Shown here piece by piece: positions 35,905-48,359 of a stretch of DNA of 64,000 nt. Both the position numbers and the translations under genes were made by a program. The DNA is from Mycolicibacterium neoaurum VKM Ac-1815D (GTDB lineage: Bacteria > Actinomycetota > Actinomycetes > Mycobacteriales > Mycobacteriaceae). Within the stretch, counting starts at the first letter, position 1. Each line of letters starts with the position of its first letter. Location of the stretch: positions 3,534,001-3,598,000 of the forward strand of contig NC_023036.2 of assembly GCF_000317305.3 (NCBI RefSeq), in the 5' to 3' direction. Below the pieces are notes generated by a model. The model saw only the letters and a list, made by a program, of their open reading frames with translations. It did not search any database and was not told where the DNA came from.

Positions 35905-36821
35905 GAACCGAACCGGGCGATGACCTCGCGGGCCAACGACCGATACGCCACGGCCCCAGTGGATTTCGGCGCCCACGTGGTGATCGGCTCACCGGCGACA
36001 CTGGTCTCCGGGAACCGTACGGTACGGGTGATCACGGTGTCGAAGACCAGATCGCCGAAGCGCTCGACAACCCGTGCCATCACTTCGCGCGCGTTCACGG
36101 TGCGCGGGTCATAACGGGTGACCAGGATGCCGCTGATGTCCAGTTTGGGGTTGAGCCGGTCGCGGACCTTGTCCACGGTGTCGGTCAGCAACGCCAGCCC
36201 GCGCAGTGAGAAGTACTCACACTCGGTCGGGATGATCACCCCGTCGGCGCAGGCCAGGCCGTTGACGGTGAGCAGGCCCAGCGACGGCTGGCAGTCGATG
36301 AGGACGTAGTCATAGCGGTCGAGGACCGGGTAGAGCGCCCGCGCCAGCGACTGCTCGCGGCCGACCTCGTTGACCAATTGGATCTCCGCCGCGGACAGGT
36401 CGATATTGCTGGGCACCAGGTCCAGACCGCTGACGCGGGTCTTGATCAGCACCTGGTCGATCGAGACGCGCGGCTCGATCAGCAGGTTGTGGACCGTGTG
36501 GTCCAACTCGTAGTGCGGCACACCCAACCCCGCCGACAGCGCACCCTGCGGGTCCAGGTCGACCAGCAGCACCCGCCGGCCGTATTCGGCCAGGCTGGCA
36601 CCCAGATTGATGGTCGATGTCGTCTTGCCGACGCCGCCCTTCTGGTTGCACATGGCGATGACCTTGGCCGGACCGTGGATGGTGCGGGGCGCCGGTTCCG
36701 GGATCTCTCGGACGGGCCGTCCGGTGAGGCCCAGCTCCACCTGCGGCTCGATGCCGAGGTTCAGGCTGCCACCGCCGCCGACGTCGTCGCTCACGGCGCA
36801 GCCACCGAGGTCAGGCGGCAC
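35901..36821 (-). CDS. ParA-family ATPase (Rv1708-type)
   Basis: The protein (306 aa from GTG 36821; a GTG at 36794 is an alternative) has a deviant Walker A CNQKGGVGKTTSTINLG, Walker A' LLVDLDPQGALSAGLG and Walker B VLIDCQPSLGLLT. It lies next to scpA/scpB rather than parB, so it is the second mycobacterial ParA-like protein and not the origin-segregation ParA. It is first in the condensin run; xerD ends 84 bp upstream on the same strand. Confidence 0.92.
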   Translation of the reverse strand: MPPDLGGCAVSDDVGGGGSLNLGIEPQVELGLTGRPVREIPEPAPRTIHGPAKVIAMCNQKGGVGKTTSTINLGASLAEYGRRVLLVDLDPQGALSAGLGVPHYELDHTVHNLLIEPRVSIDQVLIKTRVSGLDLVPSNIDLSAAEIQLVNEVGREQSLARALYPVLDRYDYVLIDCQPSLGLLTVNGLACADGVIIPTECEYFSLRGLALLTDTVDKVRDRLNPKLDISGILVTRYDPRTVNAREVMARVVERFGDLVFDTVITRTVRFPETSVAGEPITTWAPKSTGAVAYRSLAREVIARFGS

Positions 36822-36905
36822 TCATCCATGGCGAACATCGCAGCAGAGTCTAGCTGTGCACAACCCGCCGTGACGGCAGACCCGCTGGCTATGCCCCCGG
36901 CGACT

Positions 36906-37849
36906 TCAGCGCGCCCGGGGGTGCGCCCCGGCCCACACCTCGCGCAGCGCGCTGACGGTGACCAGTGTGTAGATCTGGGTGGTGGTCACCGAGGCGTGAC
37001 CCAGCAGTTCCTGCACGACGCGCACGTCGGCACCGCCTTCGAGCAGGTGGGTGGCAAAGGAGTGCCGCATGGTGTGCGGGGAGACTGCCGAGGCGATCCC
37101 GGCGGCCGCGGCCGCGTCCTGCAACACCTGCCAGGCGCTCTGCCGGGACAACCGGCCGCCACGGGCGTTCAGGAAGATCGCGGGGGTGCCCTTACCGCGC
37201 CGGGCCAGCTCCGGGCGGCCCCGCACCAGGTACGCGTCGAGTGCGCTGATGGCCGGCCGGCCCACCGGGACAAGTCGGTCCTTGCCGCCCTTTCCGCGCA
37301 GCAGCACCGACCGGTACTCGGTGTCGACATCGTCGACGTCCAGGCCGACGGCCTCGGAGATGCGCGCCCCCGTGGAATAGAGCAGCTCCAGCAGCGCCCG
37401 GTTACGCAGGCTCAGCGGCCCGTCGGCGTCCCGGTCGCCACCGGCAGCCTCCAGCAGGGCCAGCACCTCGTCGACCGACAGACTCTTGGGGAGGCGCCGC
37501 GAGGGGGTGGGCGGCTTCACCGCGCGCGCGACGTCGACCTCGACGACGCCCTCGATGGCCAGAAACCGGTGCAGGCCGCGGACGGCGACCAGCGCTCTGG
37601 CCGCCGAGACCGCCGACAGCGGGACCGCACCGCGGTCGGGATCGCCTTTGCGCAGCGCGACGAGGAACTCACTGACATCGTTCTCACCGACCGCACGGAG
37701 GTCGACGATGCCGCGACCCTGCAGATACTCGGCGTAGCGGCGCAGATCGCGCCGGTAGGAACTGATGGTGTTGGCCGCGACCCCGCGCTCGATGGCCAGG
37801 TGGTCCAGGTAGCCCTGCACCTGATCGTCGAGCGCGCCGGTCGCGGTGG

Positions 37850-37853
<4 letters not shown>
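36906..37853 (-). CDS. xerD: Site-specific tyrosine recombinase XerD
   Basis: The 315-aa protein has an N-terminal SAM-like domain ([25 protein letters not shown]) and a catalytic domain with [12 protein letters not shown] (Arg), [14 protein letters not shown] (His-x-x-Arg), [16 protein letters not shown] (His and Tyr). It resolves chromosome dimers at dif with XerC. GTG 37853 overlaps the NUDIX stop (GTGA). Position matches Rv1701. Confidence 0.95.
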
Positions 37854-40279
<2,426 letters not shown>

Positions 40280-40350
40280 AGGGCCTGCCGACCCACGGAA
40301 TCTCACCTTAACACCAGCGCGGACATGCTGATACTGACGCGCCGTAACCC

Positions 40351-40397
40351 GGGGCGAGCGGAGCGACGGGAAATCAACCCCGGGCGAGCGGAGCGAC
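40351..40397. repeat. Two-copy 30-bp repeat around GGGCGAGCGGAGCGACG
   Basis: GGGCGAGCGGAGCGACG occurs twice at a 30-bp period between pyrG and the mctB stop. The core resembles the complement of the der repeat (GAGCGGAGCGA against AGCGAAGCG...GCGGAGC). It may be a short interspersed repeat found in several intergenic places of this genome. Confidence 0.6.
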
Positions 40398-40413
40398 GAG
40401 ATGTATCCCTGCG

Positions 40414-41343
40414 TTACTGCGGCACCGTGACCGACGTCGCACCCTGGCCGATGCCATACCGGCCGGGCTGGCTCCCGCGCAACAGATCACTGAGGGCCAG
40501 CGCGGTGGTGATCCGCCCGGATTCGGCACCGATATCGTCGACGGTGGTCACCGCGTTGGACAGCGCCGCATCCGATCGGGTAACCGCCACCGCCGCGGTC
40601 CCGGTCGCCGAACCGTCGCGGCCGGCCAGCACCGTCCCACCACCGTGCGGTGCCAGCGCCCCGGCGAACCGCGCGACCGTGGCGCCCCGGTTGCCCGCGT
40701 CGTCGCCGAGTGAGCCGCCGGTGATGATCACCGCGGTGTCGGCGGCACCGATCTGCCCTTCATAGGTGATGAATCCGGTGTCGCGCAGGGTCTGCAGGAC
40801 GACATCGCGCTGATCATCGGGCACGGCCGGATCCTTGCCGGACAACAGGGCGATGCCCAACAGGTCACCGGCCTGCGAACCTTGGTCGACCGAGGTGGTG
40901 GCGAGCTGCCGACCGACGGGAACGATCGGCGAGTTGACCACGGACAGCAGCTTCTCCGAGGAGTTGGCGTCCACGAATTGCGGTGTCAGGGAAATGGTTC
41001 CGGTGGCAGTCCCACCGCCCTGGGTGACCATCCGAGTGACCGCGTCGACATCGTCGTCCGCGGCATCGGGGGTTCGGAACATCACCACCGAGGTGCCGCG
41101 CAAGGTATCGCGCAGCATCCGCGGAGCCATCAGCGCATCGAATTCACCGGCTGCGCTCAGCTTTTCGTTGAGCTCATTCTTCTCGTCGGTGAGCGTCTCA
41201 ATTTCGGTCCGCAGATCGGCCTTGTCGTTGCGCAGTCCCGACAGCACGGTATCGGCAAAAAGGCCCGATCCCAGGACCACGCCCACAGCCAGCGCCAGGA
41301 AAACGGCGGCCAGCGAAATGGCATGTGAGCGAAGAGAAATCAC
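40414..41343 (-). CDS. mctB: Copper transporter / cytokinesis protein MctB (SteB) homologue
   Basis: The 309-aa protein has an N-terminal membrane helix (AISLAAVFLALAVGVVLGSGLF), a coiled coil (RNDKADLRTEIETLTDEKNELNEKL), and a periplasmic domain rich in small residues. It corresponds to Rv1698, described as a copper-export channel protein in M. tuberculosis; the corynebacterial homologue SteB works with SteA in cell separation. It lies directly downstream of steA, 26 bp apart. Confidence 0.88.
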   Translation of the reverse strand: MISLRSHAISLAAVFLALAVGVVLGSGLFADTVLSGLRNDKADLRTEIETLTDEKNELNEKLSAAGEFDALMAPRMLRDTLRGTSVVMFRTPDAADDDVDAVTRMVTQGGGTATGTISLTPQFVDANSSEKLLSVVNSPIVPVGRQLATTSVDQGSQAGDLLGIALLSGKDPAVPDDQRDVVLQTLRDTGFITYEGQIGAADTAVIITGGSLGDDAGNRGATVARFAGALAPHGGGTVLAGRDGSATGTAAVAVTRSDAALSNAVTTVDDIGAESGRITTALALSDLLRGSQPGRYGIGQGATSVTVPQ

Positions 41344-41369
41344 GATCTGCTCCCGTCAACTGAGAATGG

Positions 41370-42554
41370 CTAGGAAACCAGGCCCTGCACCCAGATCAGG
41401 AAACGGTTCCAGTAGTCGACAACCCAGTCGATGACCGCGGCGTCGGCCTGGGTCACCCACAGCGCTACGATGACCGCCAGCAGCATCGCCAGCACCAGTA
41501 GGGCGATCGCGCCGCCGGAAACCCGACTGCGGTACAGAGTGGAGACCGCCTTGGCGTCCACGAGCTTCTCGCCGACCTTGAGCCGGGTCAGGAACGTCGA
41601 GGGATTGCTCTGCTGGCGTGAACGATCGAAGAACTCCTCGATGGTCGCACTGTGCCCGGCGGTGACGATCAGCGAGGCGCCGTGGTGGTGGCACAACAGC
41701 AGCGCCAGATCCGCAGCCGATCCGGCCGCCGGGAAGGTCATGGCCCCCACACCGAGATCCTGGATGCGCTCCAGGCCGGGTGCATGCCCGTCGGCGTCGG
41801 CCGGCAGCACCACCTGGGCGCCGCAGCGCAGCGCGTCGGTGCTGATGGAGCTGGGATCGCCGACGATGAGCGCCGGGCGGTAGCCGGCCTTGCGCAGCAG
41901 GTCTGCACCGGCCCCGACACCCACGAGCACCGGCTGGTACTCCTTGATGAACGGTTTGAGCGCCTTGAGATCATCGGCGGCCGATGCACCCTCGGCCACG
42001 ACGACGACGTGGCGCCGGTCCATGTCGACGTCGATGTCGGGGATGCCCATGCCGTCGATCAGCAGCGGACTCTCGCTGCGGATGAACTCGATGGTGTTGC
42101 CCGCGAACGCCTCGAGATGGGCGACCAGACCGCTCTTGGCCTCCACCATCAACTCGTGGATCTCCAGATCGGTGCGCTCGGCACCCAGACCGATGCGGCG
42201 GTCACCGGAGTAGACACCACCGTTGTTGAGCCGGATCTTGGCGCCGTCCTTGATCTTCTTGAAGATCTCCGGCCCCGCCTCGTCGATGAGGACGATGCCG
42301 TTGGCGACCAACACCTCGGGACCCAGATTGGGATAGCGCCCGGAGATCGACGGTGAGGCGTTCACCACACCGGCGACCTCGGCTTCGACGAGCGCATCGG
42401 CGGTGATGCGATCGAGGTCCTGGGCGTCGAGGACGACGATGTCGCCCGGGCCGATACGGCGAAGCAATCGGTCGATGTCGCGATCAACGCGGGCCGTACC
42501 GATGACGCCCGGCTTTGAGCTGGCATTACGCGATAGCAACGCTGACATCTTCAT
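41370..42554 (-). CDS. steA: SteA-like cytokinetic protein (thiamin-pyrophosphokinase-like domain)
   Basis: The 394-aa protein has a cytosolic TPK-like domain (GPGDIVVLDAQDLDRITADALVEAEVAGVVNASPS near the N-terminus, PALIVGDPSSIS, GGHSATIEEF-like AGHSATIEEFFD) and a single C-terminal membrane helix (GGAIALLVLAMLLAVIVALWV). It is the Rv1697 equivalent and partner of the next gene. Two ATG codons compete for the start (M1, M3). Confidence 0.88.
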   Translation of the reverse strand: MKMSALLSRNASSKPGVIGTARVDRDIDRLLRRIGPGDIVVLDAQDLDRITADALVEAEVAGVVNASPSISGRYPNLGPEVLVANGIVLIDEAGPEIFKKIKDGAKIRLNNGGVYSGDRRIGLGAERTDLEIHELMVEAKSGLVAHLEAFAGNTIEFIRSESPLLIDGMGIPDIDVDMDRRHVVVVAEGASAADDLKALKPFIKEYQPVLVGVGAGADLLRKAGYRPALIVGDPSSISTDALRCGAQVVLPADADGHAPGLERIQDLGVGAMTFPAAGSAADLALLLCHHHGASLIVTAGHSATIEEFFDRSRQQSNPSTFLTRLKVGEKLVDAKAVSTLYRSRVSGGAIALLVLAMLLAVIVALWVTQADAAVIDWVVDYWNRFLIWVQGLVS

Positions 42555-42655
42555 GGAGCCGATTCTGGACTCGAACCCTCAAGTTGAGGTGGAGGCGCGC
42601 CGTAACATCAGCCCCAGTAGTTTTCTTTTGTCACAACTGCAACACTGAAACGGTG

Positions 42656-43177
42656 TCAGTCTCGCTTCGCCGAATAGTGCCTGGCGGCCTTCGCCCGGTT
42701 GCCGCAGGCGGCCATCGAGCACCATCTGCGGGTGCCGTTCTTCGAGGTGTCGTGAAACCACAGGACACAGTTCTCATGGGCGCATTGCTTGATTCGGTCC
42801 GGGGCCCGGGTGAGCATTCGCAGCAGATCGTCGGCGGCCAGCCACGCCGATAACCACTCCGCGCTGTCGACCTCCGGTTCGTCTTGCGGCCCGGTAGTGG
42901 TGAGAGTGCGGCGGAGGCGACCGTGATCGAGCACGGTGTTCAGATCGTCGATCTCGCCGTGGGCGACGGTTCGCAGGACCGCCTCCCGTGCGCACACCAG
43001 TGCGATACGCGCCTTCTCATCGGCCGGACAGCGCTTTTCGAGCCCGTTGGTGGTGAGCCAGCAGCGTAGGCCGTCCACATCGGCGAGAAGGTCGCGCAAC
43101 TCGCCCGCCGACATCCAAGTGGTGTTCAGCAGATCCAGCGCAAGTGGTTCACCGAGGAGCGGACGCGGATCGCGCAT
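42656..43177 (-). CDS. CGNR zinc-finger / ABATE-domain putative regulator
   Basis: The 173-aa protein has an N-terminal ABATE domain (PLLGEPLALDLLNTTW) and a C-terminal zinc finger CAHENCVLWFHDTSKNGTRRWCSMAACGNRAKAARHY, where Cys-x4-Cys and the CGNR signature are clear. This family is taken to be DNA-binding. ATG 43177 starts the conserved part. It is divergent from the VOC/flavin-reductase-like pair at 43284 and probably controls it. Confidence 0.87.
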   Translation of the reverse strand: MRDPRPLLGEPLALDLLNTTWMSAGELRDLLADVDGLRCWLTTNGLEKRCPADEKARIALVCAREAVLRTVAHGEIDDLNTVLDHGRLRRTLTTTGPQDEPEVDSAEWLSAWLAADDLLRMLTRAPDRIKQCAHENCVLWFHDTSKNGTRRWCSMAACGNRAKAARHYSAKRD

Positions 43178-43194
43178 ACCGCATTCTAGCGCGA

Positions 43195-43272
43195 TAACCG
43201 GTAAAACCATCTTTGGTGGTTGACCATAGCCCCATCGGAGTCTAACCTTTGAAATTGATTACACCGGTTAAT
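43195..43272. promoter_or_regulatory. Divergent promoter with paired ACCGGT dyads
   Basis: TAACCGGTAA (43195-43204) and CACCGGTTAA (43262-43271) flank the interval between the CGNR gene and the VOC gene. Both are centred on the palindrome ACCGGT and are 67 bp apart. They are plausible binding sites for the CGNR protein. Confidence 0.35.
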
Positions 43273-43283
43273 GGAGGTTTGGT

Positions 43284-43736
43284 ATGACCACGGCACAACT
43301 CGCCCCCGGCCACGTCGGCATCAACGTCACCGACCTCAGTCGGTCCATCGACTTCTACCGGCGTGCACTGGGCTTCGAGTCGTTGCACGTCAACGACGAT
43401 GGTGACCGCAAGTTCGCCTTCCTCGGGCTCGACGGCGAACTGCGCGTGACCCTGTGGCAACAAAGCGCAGGCGCGTTCTCCACCCGCACTCCCGGTCTGC
43501 ACCACCTGGCGTTCTTGGTCGACAGCATCGATGATGTCCGCACCGTGCAAGCCAGGCTCAAGGACCTCGGCGTGACGTTCACCCACGAGGGCGTGGTCGC
43601 ACACAGTGAGGGCACGCCGTCAGGCGGGATCTTCTTCACCGATCCCGACGGGATTCGGCTCGAGGTCTATACGTTGGACGGCGTGCACAACGAGCCTGCG
43701 CCCCACGGCGAGTCGCCCACCTGCGGTTTCTTCTGA
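43284..43736 (+). CDS. Glyoxalase/VOC-superfamily protein
   Basis: The 150-aa protein has paired beta-alpha-beta-beta-beta modules: HVGINVTDLSRSIDFYRRALGF, then HHLAFLVDSIDDVRTVQARL, ending FTDPDGIRLEVYTLDG. The metal-ligand positions His and Glu are present. GGAGG precedes the ATG. It is cotranscribed with the PNPOx-like gene, 7 bp apart. The reaction is unknown; detoxification or dioxygenase chemistry are both possible. Confidence 0.88.
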   Translation: MTTAQLAPGHVGINVTDLSRSIDFYRRALGFESLHVNDDGDRKFAFLGLDGELRVTLWQQSAGAFSTRTPGLHHLAFLVDSIDDVRTVQARLKDLGVTFTHEGVVAHSEGTPSGGIFFTDPDGIRLEVYTLDGVHNEPAPHGESPTCGFF

Positions 43737-43743
43737 GCTCGCC

Positions 43744-44625
43744 ATGACCGTCTACCACGCGGGTGAGCTGGCGGTGCAGCACCGCCTGGGCCAGAGCGAT
43801 ATCGCCCGCCGCCTCAGCAGGATGGTGCGCGACGAGATACCCGCGGCGGCAGCGGATTTCCTGACCGAGCAACCGATGGCCGTCCTCGCCGCCACCGATG
43901 ACGCCGGCCGGGTCTGGGCCGGTCTGATCACCGGCCCGGTCGGCTTCATGCACGCTGATGACGGCGTCGTCACCATCGAGGCGCTGCCTGTCCCCGGCGA
44001 TCCGCTGCACGATGTGCTGAACGGCCGCCCTCGGCAGGTGGGCATGATCGCGATCGAGCCGCAGAGCCGGCACCGGATGCGCATCAACGGCATCGCGACG
44101 GCCACCGGTACCGGGCTGTCCATTCATCCCGATCAGGTGTATTCCAACTGCCCGAAGTACATCTCCCGCAGGCATATCGAGAGGGTCACGGCCCCGCCCG
44201 CACGGCGCGATCTGCGCAGGACCGATGCCCTCGACGACACCATGCGGCGCCGGCTCGCCGAAGCCGACACGTTCTTTGTCGGATCCGCCGACCCCGACGG
44301 CAACGCCGATGCCTCACACCGCGGTGGGAATCCCGGCTTCCTGGAGGTCCTGTCCCCCACTCGGCTGCGCTGGCCCGACTATCGGGGCAACTCGATGTTC
44401 ATGACGCTGGGCAACATCGCCACCAACTCCAGCGTCGGTCTGCTGATCCCGGACTGGGACACCGGAAGCACCCTGCAATTGACCGGGACGGCCGAGATCG
44501 TGTGGGAAAGTGCCGAGGGTGTCCAATGTTTCGTGGAGTTCGACATCGCCGAGGCGGTCGAGATCTCCGACGTCAGCCCGTTGCACTGGAGCACCGCCGC
44601 GCTGTCGCCGGCCAACCCGGCCTGA
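43744..44625 (+). CDS. Pyridoxamine-5'-phosphate-oxidase-like FMN-binding protein
   Basis: The 293-aa protein contains two split-barrel regions: ADFLTEQPMAVLAATDDAGRVWAGLITG (about 36-65) and EADTFFVGSADPDGNADASHRGGNPGF (about 176-202), followed by RLRWPDYRGNSMFMTLGNI. This is the family of pyridoxamine-phosphate-oxidase-related flavoproteins of unknown substrate. ATG 43744 gives a clean N-terminus. It ends one base from the convergent recN stop. Confidence 0.87.
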   Translation: MTVYHAGELAVQHRLGQSDIARRLSRMVRDEIPAAAADFLTEQPMAVLAATDDAGRVWAGLITGPVGFMHADDGVVTIEALPVPGDPLHDVLNGRPRQVGMIAIEPQSRHRMRINGIATATGTGLSIHPDQVYSNCPKYISRRHIERVTAPPARRDLRRTDALDDTMRRRLAEADTFFVGSADPDGNADASHRGGNPGFLEVLSPTRLRWPDYRGNSMFMTLGNIATNSSVGLLIPDWDTGSTLQLTGTAEIVWESAEGVQCFVEFDIAEAVEISDVSPLHWSTAALSPANPA

Positions 44626-44626
44626 T

Positions 44627-46396
44627 TCAGCCTTCCCCGCGGTCGCGCTGGGCAGACTCCCACAGCTCGCGAGCATGTGCGCGTCCACTGTCGGTATCGC
44701 CGAGGCCCGCCAGCATGCGCGCCAGCTCGGCCACCCGCTCCTCGTCGTCCAGCCGCACCACCCTGCTGGACTTCGGTCCGCTCTCGACGACCAGATGGGT
44801 GTCGGCATACGCGGCCACCTGGGGAAGATGCGTGACGACGATGACCTGATGGGTCCGGGCCAGCCGGGCGAGCCGGCGACCGATCTGAACGGCGGCGCGC
44901 CCGCCCACACCGGCGTCGACCTCGTCGAACACCATCGTGGTGCCCTCGTCGGAGGCCGAAAGCACCACTTCCAGAGCGAGCATCACCCGGGACAACTCAC
45001 CGCCCGATGCGCTCTTGGCCAACGGCAGCAGCTCGGTGCCCTTGTGTGCGGCGAAGCCGAATTCGACAGCGTCCACGCCGTCGTGGCCCGCGTGTGCGGC
45101 GGTGCCGTCGGCCAAGGTCACCGGCGCCGAATCGTCGGCGCGGGCGGGCAGCGCAGAGACCGAGATGCCGAAGTCCGCCCCGGCCATCGCCAGCCCGGAC
45201 AGCTCGGCAGATACCGCCTTGGCCAGTCCCTTTGCGGCCTTGGTGCGCGCTTTCGTCAGGTCGGCGGCCGCAGCGACGACCGTGGCGTGCAGTTCGTCCA
45301 CGCGGGCCTGCAATCCGGCGAGCGCCTCCTCGGACACGTCGAGTTGGGCCAGCCGGGTCCGTGATTCCGCCGCCCAGGCCAGGACGCCGTCGATATCCGG
45401 GGCGTACTTACGGGTCAACCCCCGCAGCTCGGCCTGACGGGCCAGCTTGGATTCCAAGGTGCTGGCATCACTGGGCAGTTCGGCAAGGAAATCGCCCAGC
45501 TCGCTGGACACGTCGCCGATCACGGCGACCGCCTCGACCAGCCGCTCGCCCAACGCCTGCAACGCTGCGTCATCAGTGGCACTCAACGTGGCTCTGGCCT
45601 GAGCAACACCGTTTGCGGCCGAGGCAGATTCGGAACCGTCATCGTCGATGGGACCCGCCAACCACCCCCGGGCCACCGCTGCGGCATCGCGCAGCGCATC
45701 GAGTTCGGAGAGCCGGCGGATATCGGCGACCAATGCCTCGTCCTCACCCGGCGACGGGTCCACGGTGTCGATCTCGTTGAGCCCGAAGGTCAGACGGTCC
45801 GACTCCATCGCCAGTTCGCGCGCGCGCTCGGTGCGGTCGGTCAGGTCCCGGCGGGCGGCCAACCACTGCTCGCGCGCCGCGCGATATCGCCGCAACGGCG
45901 CGGTCACATCGGCATAGCGGTCCAATGCGCCGCGTTGCTCGTCGGGACGCATCAGGCGCAGCTGGTCGTTCTGCCCGTGCAGGGCCAGCAATTCATTGGT
46001 GAAGGTGCTCAACGACTTGGCCGGCACGCTGCGCCCGCCGAGGTACGCCCGAGACGGCCCCTCCCGGTTCACCGAGCGCGCGGCGATCACGCTGTCGTCG
46101 TCATCGCGCTCGGCACCCGACGATTCCAGGATGTCGTCGATCCGCGATGCCACGTCGGCACCGAGTTCGGTGGTGCTGAACCGGCCCTCCACCACCGCCC
46201 GGCCGGCGCCGGTGCGCACCCTGCTGGCATCGGCGCGGGCGCCGCCGAGCAGATGCAAGCCGGTCACGACCATCGTCTTACCGGCCCCGGTCTCACCGGT
46301 CAGCACCGTCAGGCCGCGGTCGAACTCTGCGGTCGCCGAGCTGATCGCACCCAGCGACTCGATTCGGATTTCGGAGAGCACTACTGGCCGCGCCAT
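44627..46396 (-). CDS. recN: DNA repair protein RecN
   Basis: The 589-aa SMC-like protein has Walker [20 protein letters not shown], a central coiled-coil stretch, signature [19 protein letters not shown] and Walker [17 protein letters not shown]. It acts in double-strand break repair. ATG 46396 lies 16 bp inside the NAD kinase 3' end; the longer frame is antisense-like sequence within that gene. It is part of the operon tlyA, NAD kinase, recN. Confidence 0.96.
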   Translation of the reverse strand: MARPVVLSEIRIESLGAISSATAEFDRGLTVLTGETGAGKTMVVTGLHLLGGARADASRVRTGAGRAVVEGRFSTTELGADVASRIDDILESSGAERDDDDSVIAARSVNREGPSRAYLGGRSVPAKSLSTFTNELLALHGQNDQLRLMRPDEQRGALDRYADVTAPLRRYRAAREQWLAARRDLTDRTERARELAMESDRLTFGLNEIDTVDPSPGEDEALVADIRRLSELDALRDAAAVARGWLAGPIDDDGSESASAANGVAQARATLSATDDAALQALGERLVEAVAVIGDVSSELGDFLAELPSDASTLESKLARQAELRGLTRKYAPDIDGVLAWAAESRTRLAQLDVSEEALAGLQARVDELHATVVAAAADLTKARTKAAKGLAKAVSAELSGLAMAGADFGISVSALPARADDSAPVTLADGTAAHAGHDGVDAVEFGFAAHKGTELLPLAKSASGGELSRVMLALEVVLSASDEGTTMVFDEVDAGVGGRAAVQIGRRLARLARTHQVIVVTHLPQVAAYADTHLVVESGPKSSRVVRLDDEERVAELARMLAGLGDTDSGRAHARELWESAQRDRGEG

Positions 46397-47319
46397 CCCT
46401 TGACCGGCAGCCGGAACTTGCGCACCAGCCGGTCGGTGAACGGCGCACTGTCCAGGCGAACCCACTTCAACGACGTACCGCAGCGGGTCACTTCCAGACG
46501 TGCCCCGGCAGGCACCACCATCTTGCGTCTCCCATCGCAATAGGCAATCGCATCATTACCACCGGCTTCGACCTCGATGGCGATGGACGCATCCGGACTG
46601 GTCACCATCGGGCGGGCGAACAATGCGTGAGCGTTGTTGGGTACCACCAGAATCGACTCCAGATCGGGCCACAGAATGGGTCCCCCCGCGGAGAACGCGT
46701 AGGCCGTCGAACCCGTCGGCGTCGATACCAGCACACCATCACAGCCGAACTGCGATACCGGGCGCCCGTCGACCTCGAGCACCACCCCCAACACACCCAG
46801 GCGTGGGCCCTTCTCCAGGCTCGCCTCATTGAGTGCCCATCCGCGGTCACACACCGCACCGTCCTGGCGGACCGCGACGTCCAGTGTCATGCGCTGCTCT
46901 ACGCGATAGTCCCTGGCGATGACGTGATCGAGCACCTTGTCGATCGCGTCGGCCTCCGCCTCTGCCAGGAAACCGATCCGGCCGAGATTGATTCCGAGAA
47001 CCGGGATCTCGACATTGCGGGCGAGTTCGGCAGCGCGCAGGAAAGTACCGTCACCACCGAGGGCGAGAACCAGCTCGCATCCCTCGGCGGCCTGCTCGTC
47101 GGCATCGACGACGTCGATGTCGACGCCGAGGGAACGCATCTCCCCCGGCGCCAGGTGCAGTGAACCTCGGTCGACGGCTTCGGCCGTCAGCACCCGCAGC
47201 GCGATGCCATGCTCACCGAGCACCTTTTCCACCCGGCGGGCGGTCTCGGTGGCCTCTTCGCGCCCGGTGTGCACCACCAACAGGATGGTGCGGCCCGGGC
47301 TCGATTCCTGTGAGGTCAT
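46381..47319 (-). CDS. ppnK: NAD kinase
   Basis: The 312-aa protein has [13 protein letters not shown] (the GGDG motif), [22 protein letters not shown] and the C-terminal [15 protein letters not shown] with [13 protein letters not shown]. It makes NADP. ATG 47319 overlaps the tlyA stop (ATGA). Confidence 0.97.
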   Translation of the reverse strand: MTSQESSPGRTILLVVHTGREEATETARRVEKVLGEHGIALRVLTAEAVDRGSLHLAPGEMRSLGVDIDVVDADEQAAEGCELVLALGGDGTFLRAAELARNVEIPVLGINLGRIGFLAEAEADAIDKVLDHVIARDYRVEQRMTLDVAVRQDGAVCDRGWALNEASLEKGPRLGVLGVVLEVDGRPVSQFGCDGVLVSTPTGSTAYAFSAGGPILWPDLESILVVPNNAHALFARPMVTSPDASIAIEVEAGGNDAIAYCDGRRKMVVPAGARLEVTRCGTSLKWVRLDSAPFTDRLVRKFRLPVKGWRGQ

Positions 47320-48122
47320 TGCGGCCCTTCGTCGATCGCTTGCTGGATGGTCCGTTCGAGATCGGCACCGGTCAGTGCGGTGTCGTCGCCGGTGCGCAAC
47401 CGGAGAAAGAACTCCACGTTCCCGGACGGCCCCGGAAGCGGGCTCGCAGTGACAGCCACTGCGTGCCAATGCAATTGCGCGGCTCGCTGCGCAACAGCCA
47501 GCACCGCCTCGGCGCGCAGAGCGGGATCGGAGACCACCCCACCAGCACCGACCCGGTCCTTGCCGACCTCGAACTGGGGCTTCACCATGGGAACGATATC
47601 GGCCTGCGGAGAGGCACAGGAGGTCAGCGCGGGCAGCACGGTGGACAGCGAGATGAAGGACAGATCGGCGACGATGAGGTCAACCGGTCCGCCGATCAGG
47701 TCCGGGGTGAGCGAGCGGACGTTGGTGCGTTCCAACACCTGCACCCGGTCATCGGAACGCAGCGACCAGGCCAGCTGCCCGTATCCGACATCTGCCGCCA
47801 CGACCTCGGATGCGCCGCGGTCCAGGAGCACCTCGGTGAATCCACCGGTGGACGCCCCGGCATCCAGGCAGCGCCGACCGGTGACGGAAACTCCGAACGC
47901 GTCGAGCGCACCGATCAACTTGTGCGCGCCACGCGACACCCACACCCGTTCGTCGGCGGCGACGGTCAGTTTGGCGTCGACGGCGACCGTGGTGGCCGGC
48001 TTGGCGGCCGGCATTCCGTCGATCTGCACCCGGCCGGCCGAGATCAGTTCCGCCGCCTGCTGGCGCGAGCGCGCCAGCCCCCGCCGGACCAACTCGGCAT
48101 CCACCCGTGCACGCCGCGTCAT
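47316..48122 (-). CDS. tlyA: TlyA 2'-O-methyltransferase / hemolysin-like
   Basis: The 268-aa protein has an N-terminal S4 domain ([25 protein letters not shown]) and an FtsJ-like domain with SAM motif [14 protein letters not shown] and [16 protein letters not shown]. Length equals the M. tuberculosis protein. It methylates 16S and 23S rRNA sites needed for capreomycin action. ATG 48122 starts the S4 domain exactly. Confidence 0.96.
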   Translation of the reverse strand: MTRRARVDAELVRRGLARSRQQAAELISAGRVQIDGMPAAKPATTVAVDAKLTVAADERVWVSRGAHKLIGALDAFGVSVTGRRCLDAGASTGGFTEVLLDRGASEVVAADVGYGQLAWSLRSDDRVQVLERTNVRSLTPDLIGGPVDLIVADLSFISLSTVLPALTSCASPQADIVPMVKPQFEVGKDRVGAGGVVSDPALRAEAVLAVAQRAAQLHWHAVAVTASPLPGPSGNVEFFLRLRTGDDTALTGADLERTIQQAIDEGPQ

Positions 48123-48141
48123 CGGATCGCCGTCATCGGAA

Positions 48142-48333
48142 TCACAGCCCCCGATTCGCGTCGCCTCGGCCCTCCACGGATTCCAGAGCACGTACCAACA
48201 GGTCATGCGCCTCTTCGAGGCGTACGGCCACCGCATCGATATCGGCGTCTTCCAGCCCACCGGCTTCTAGGTCTGGCAGATCGGCCAGCAGCGCCGCGAT
48301 ACCGGCGCGGATCTGCTCGGGTTCGGTACTCAT
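48142..48333 (-). CDS. Small conserved protein (Rv1693-like)
   Basis: The 63-aa acidic helical protein (IRAGIAALLADLPDLEAGG, VAVRLEEAHDLLVRALESVEG) lies between the phosphatase gene and tlyA, the place of Rv1693 in M. tuberculosis. ATG 48333 is preferred; four more codons are open. Function unknown. Confidence 0.8.
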   Translation of the reverse strand: MSTEPEQIRAGIAALLADLPDLEAGGLEDADIDAVAVRLEEAHDLLVRALESVEGRGDANRGL

Positions 48334-48359
48334 ATCGCTGATCACGCTAGCCGATGGGC

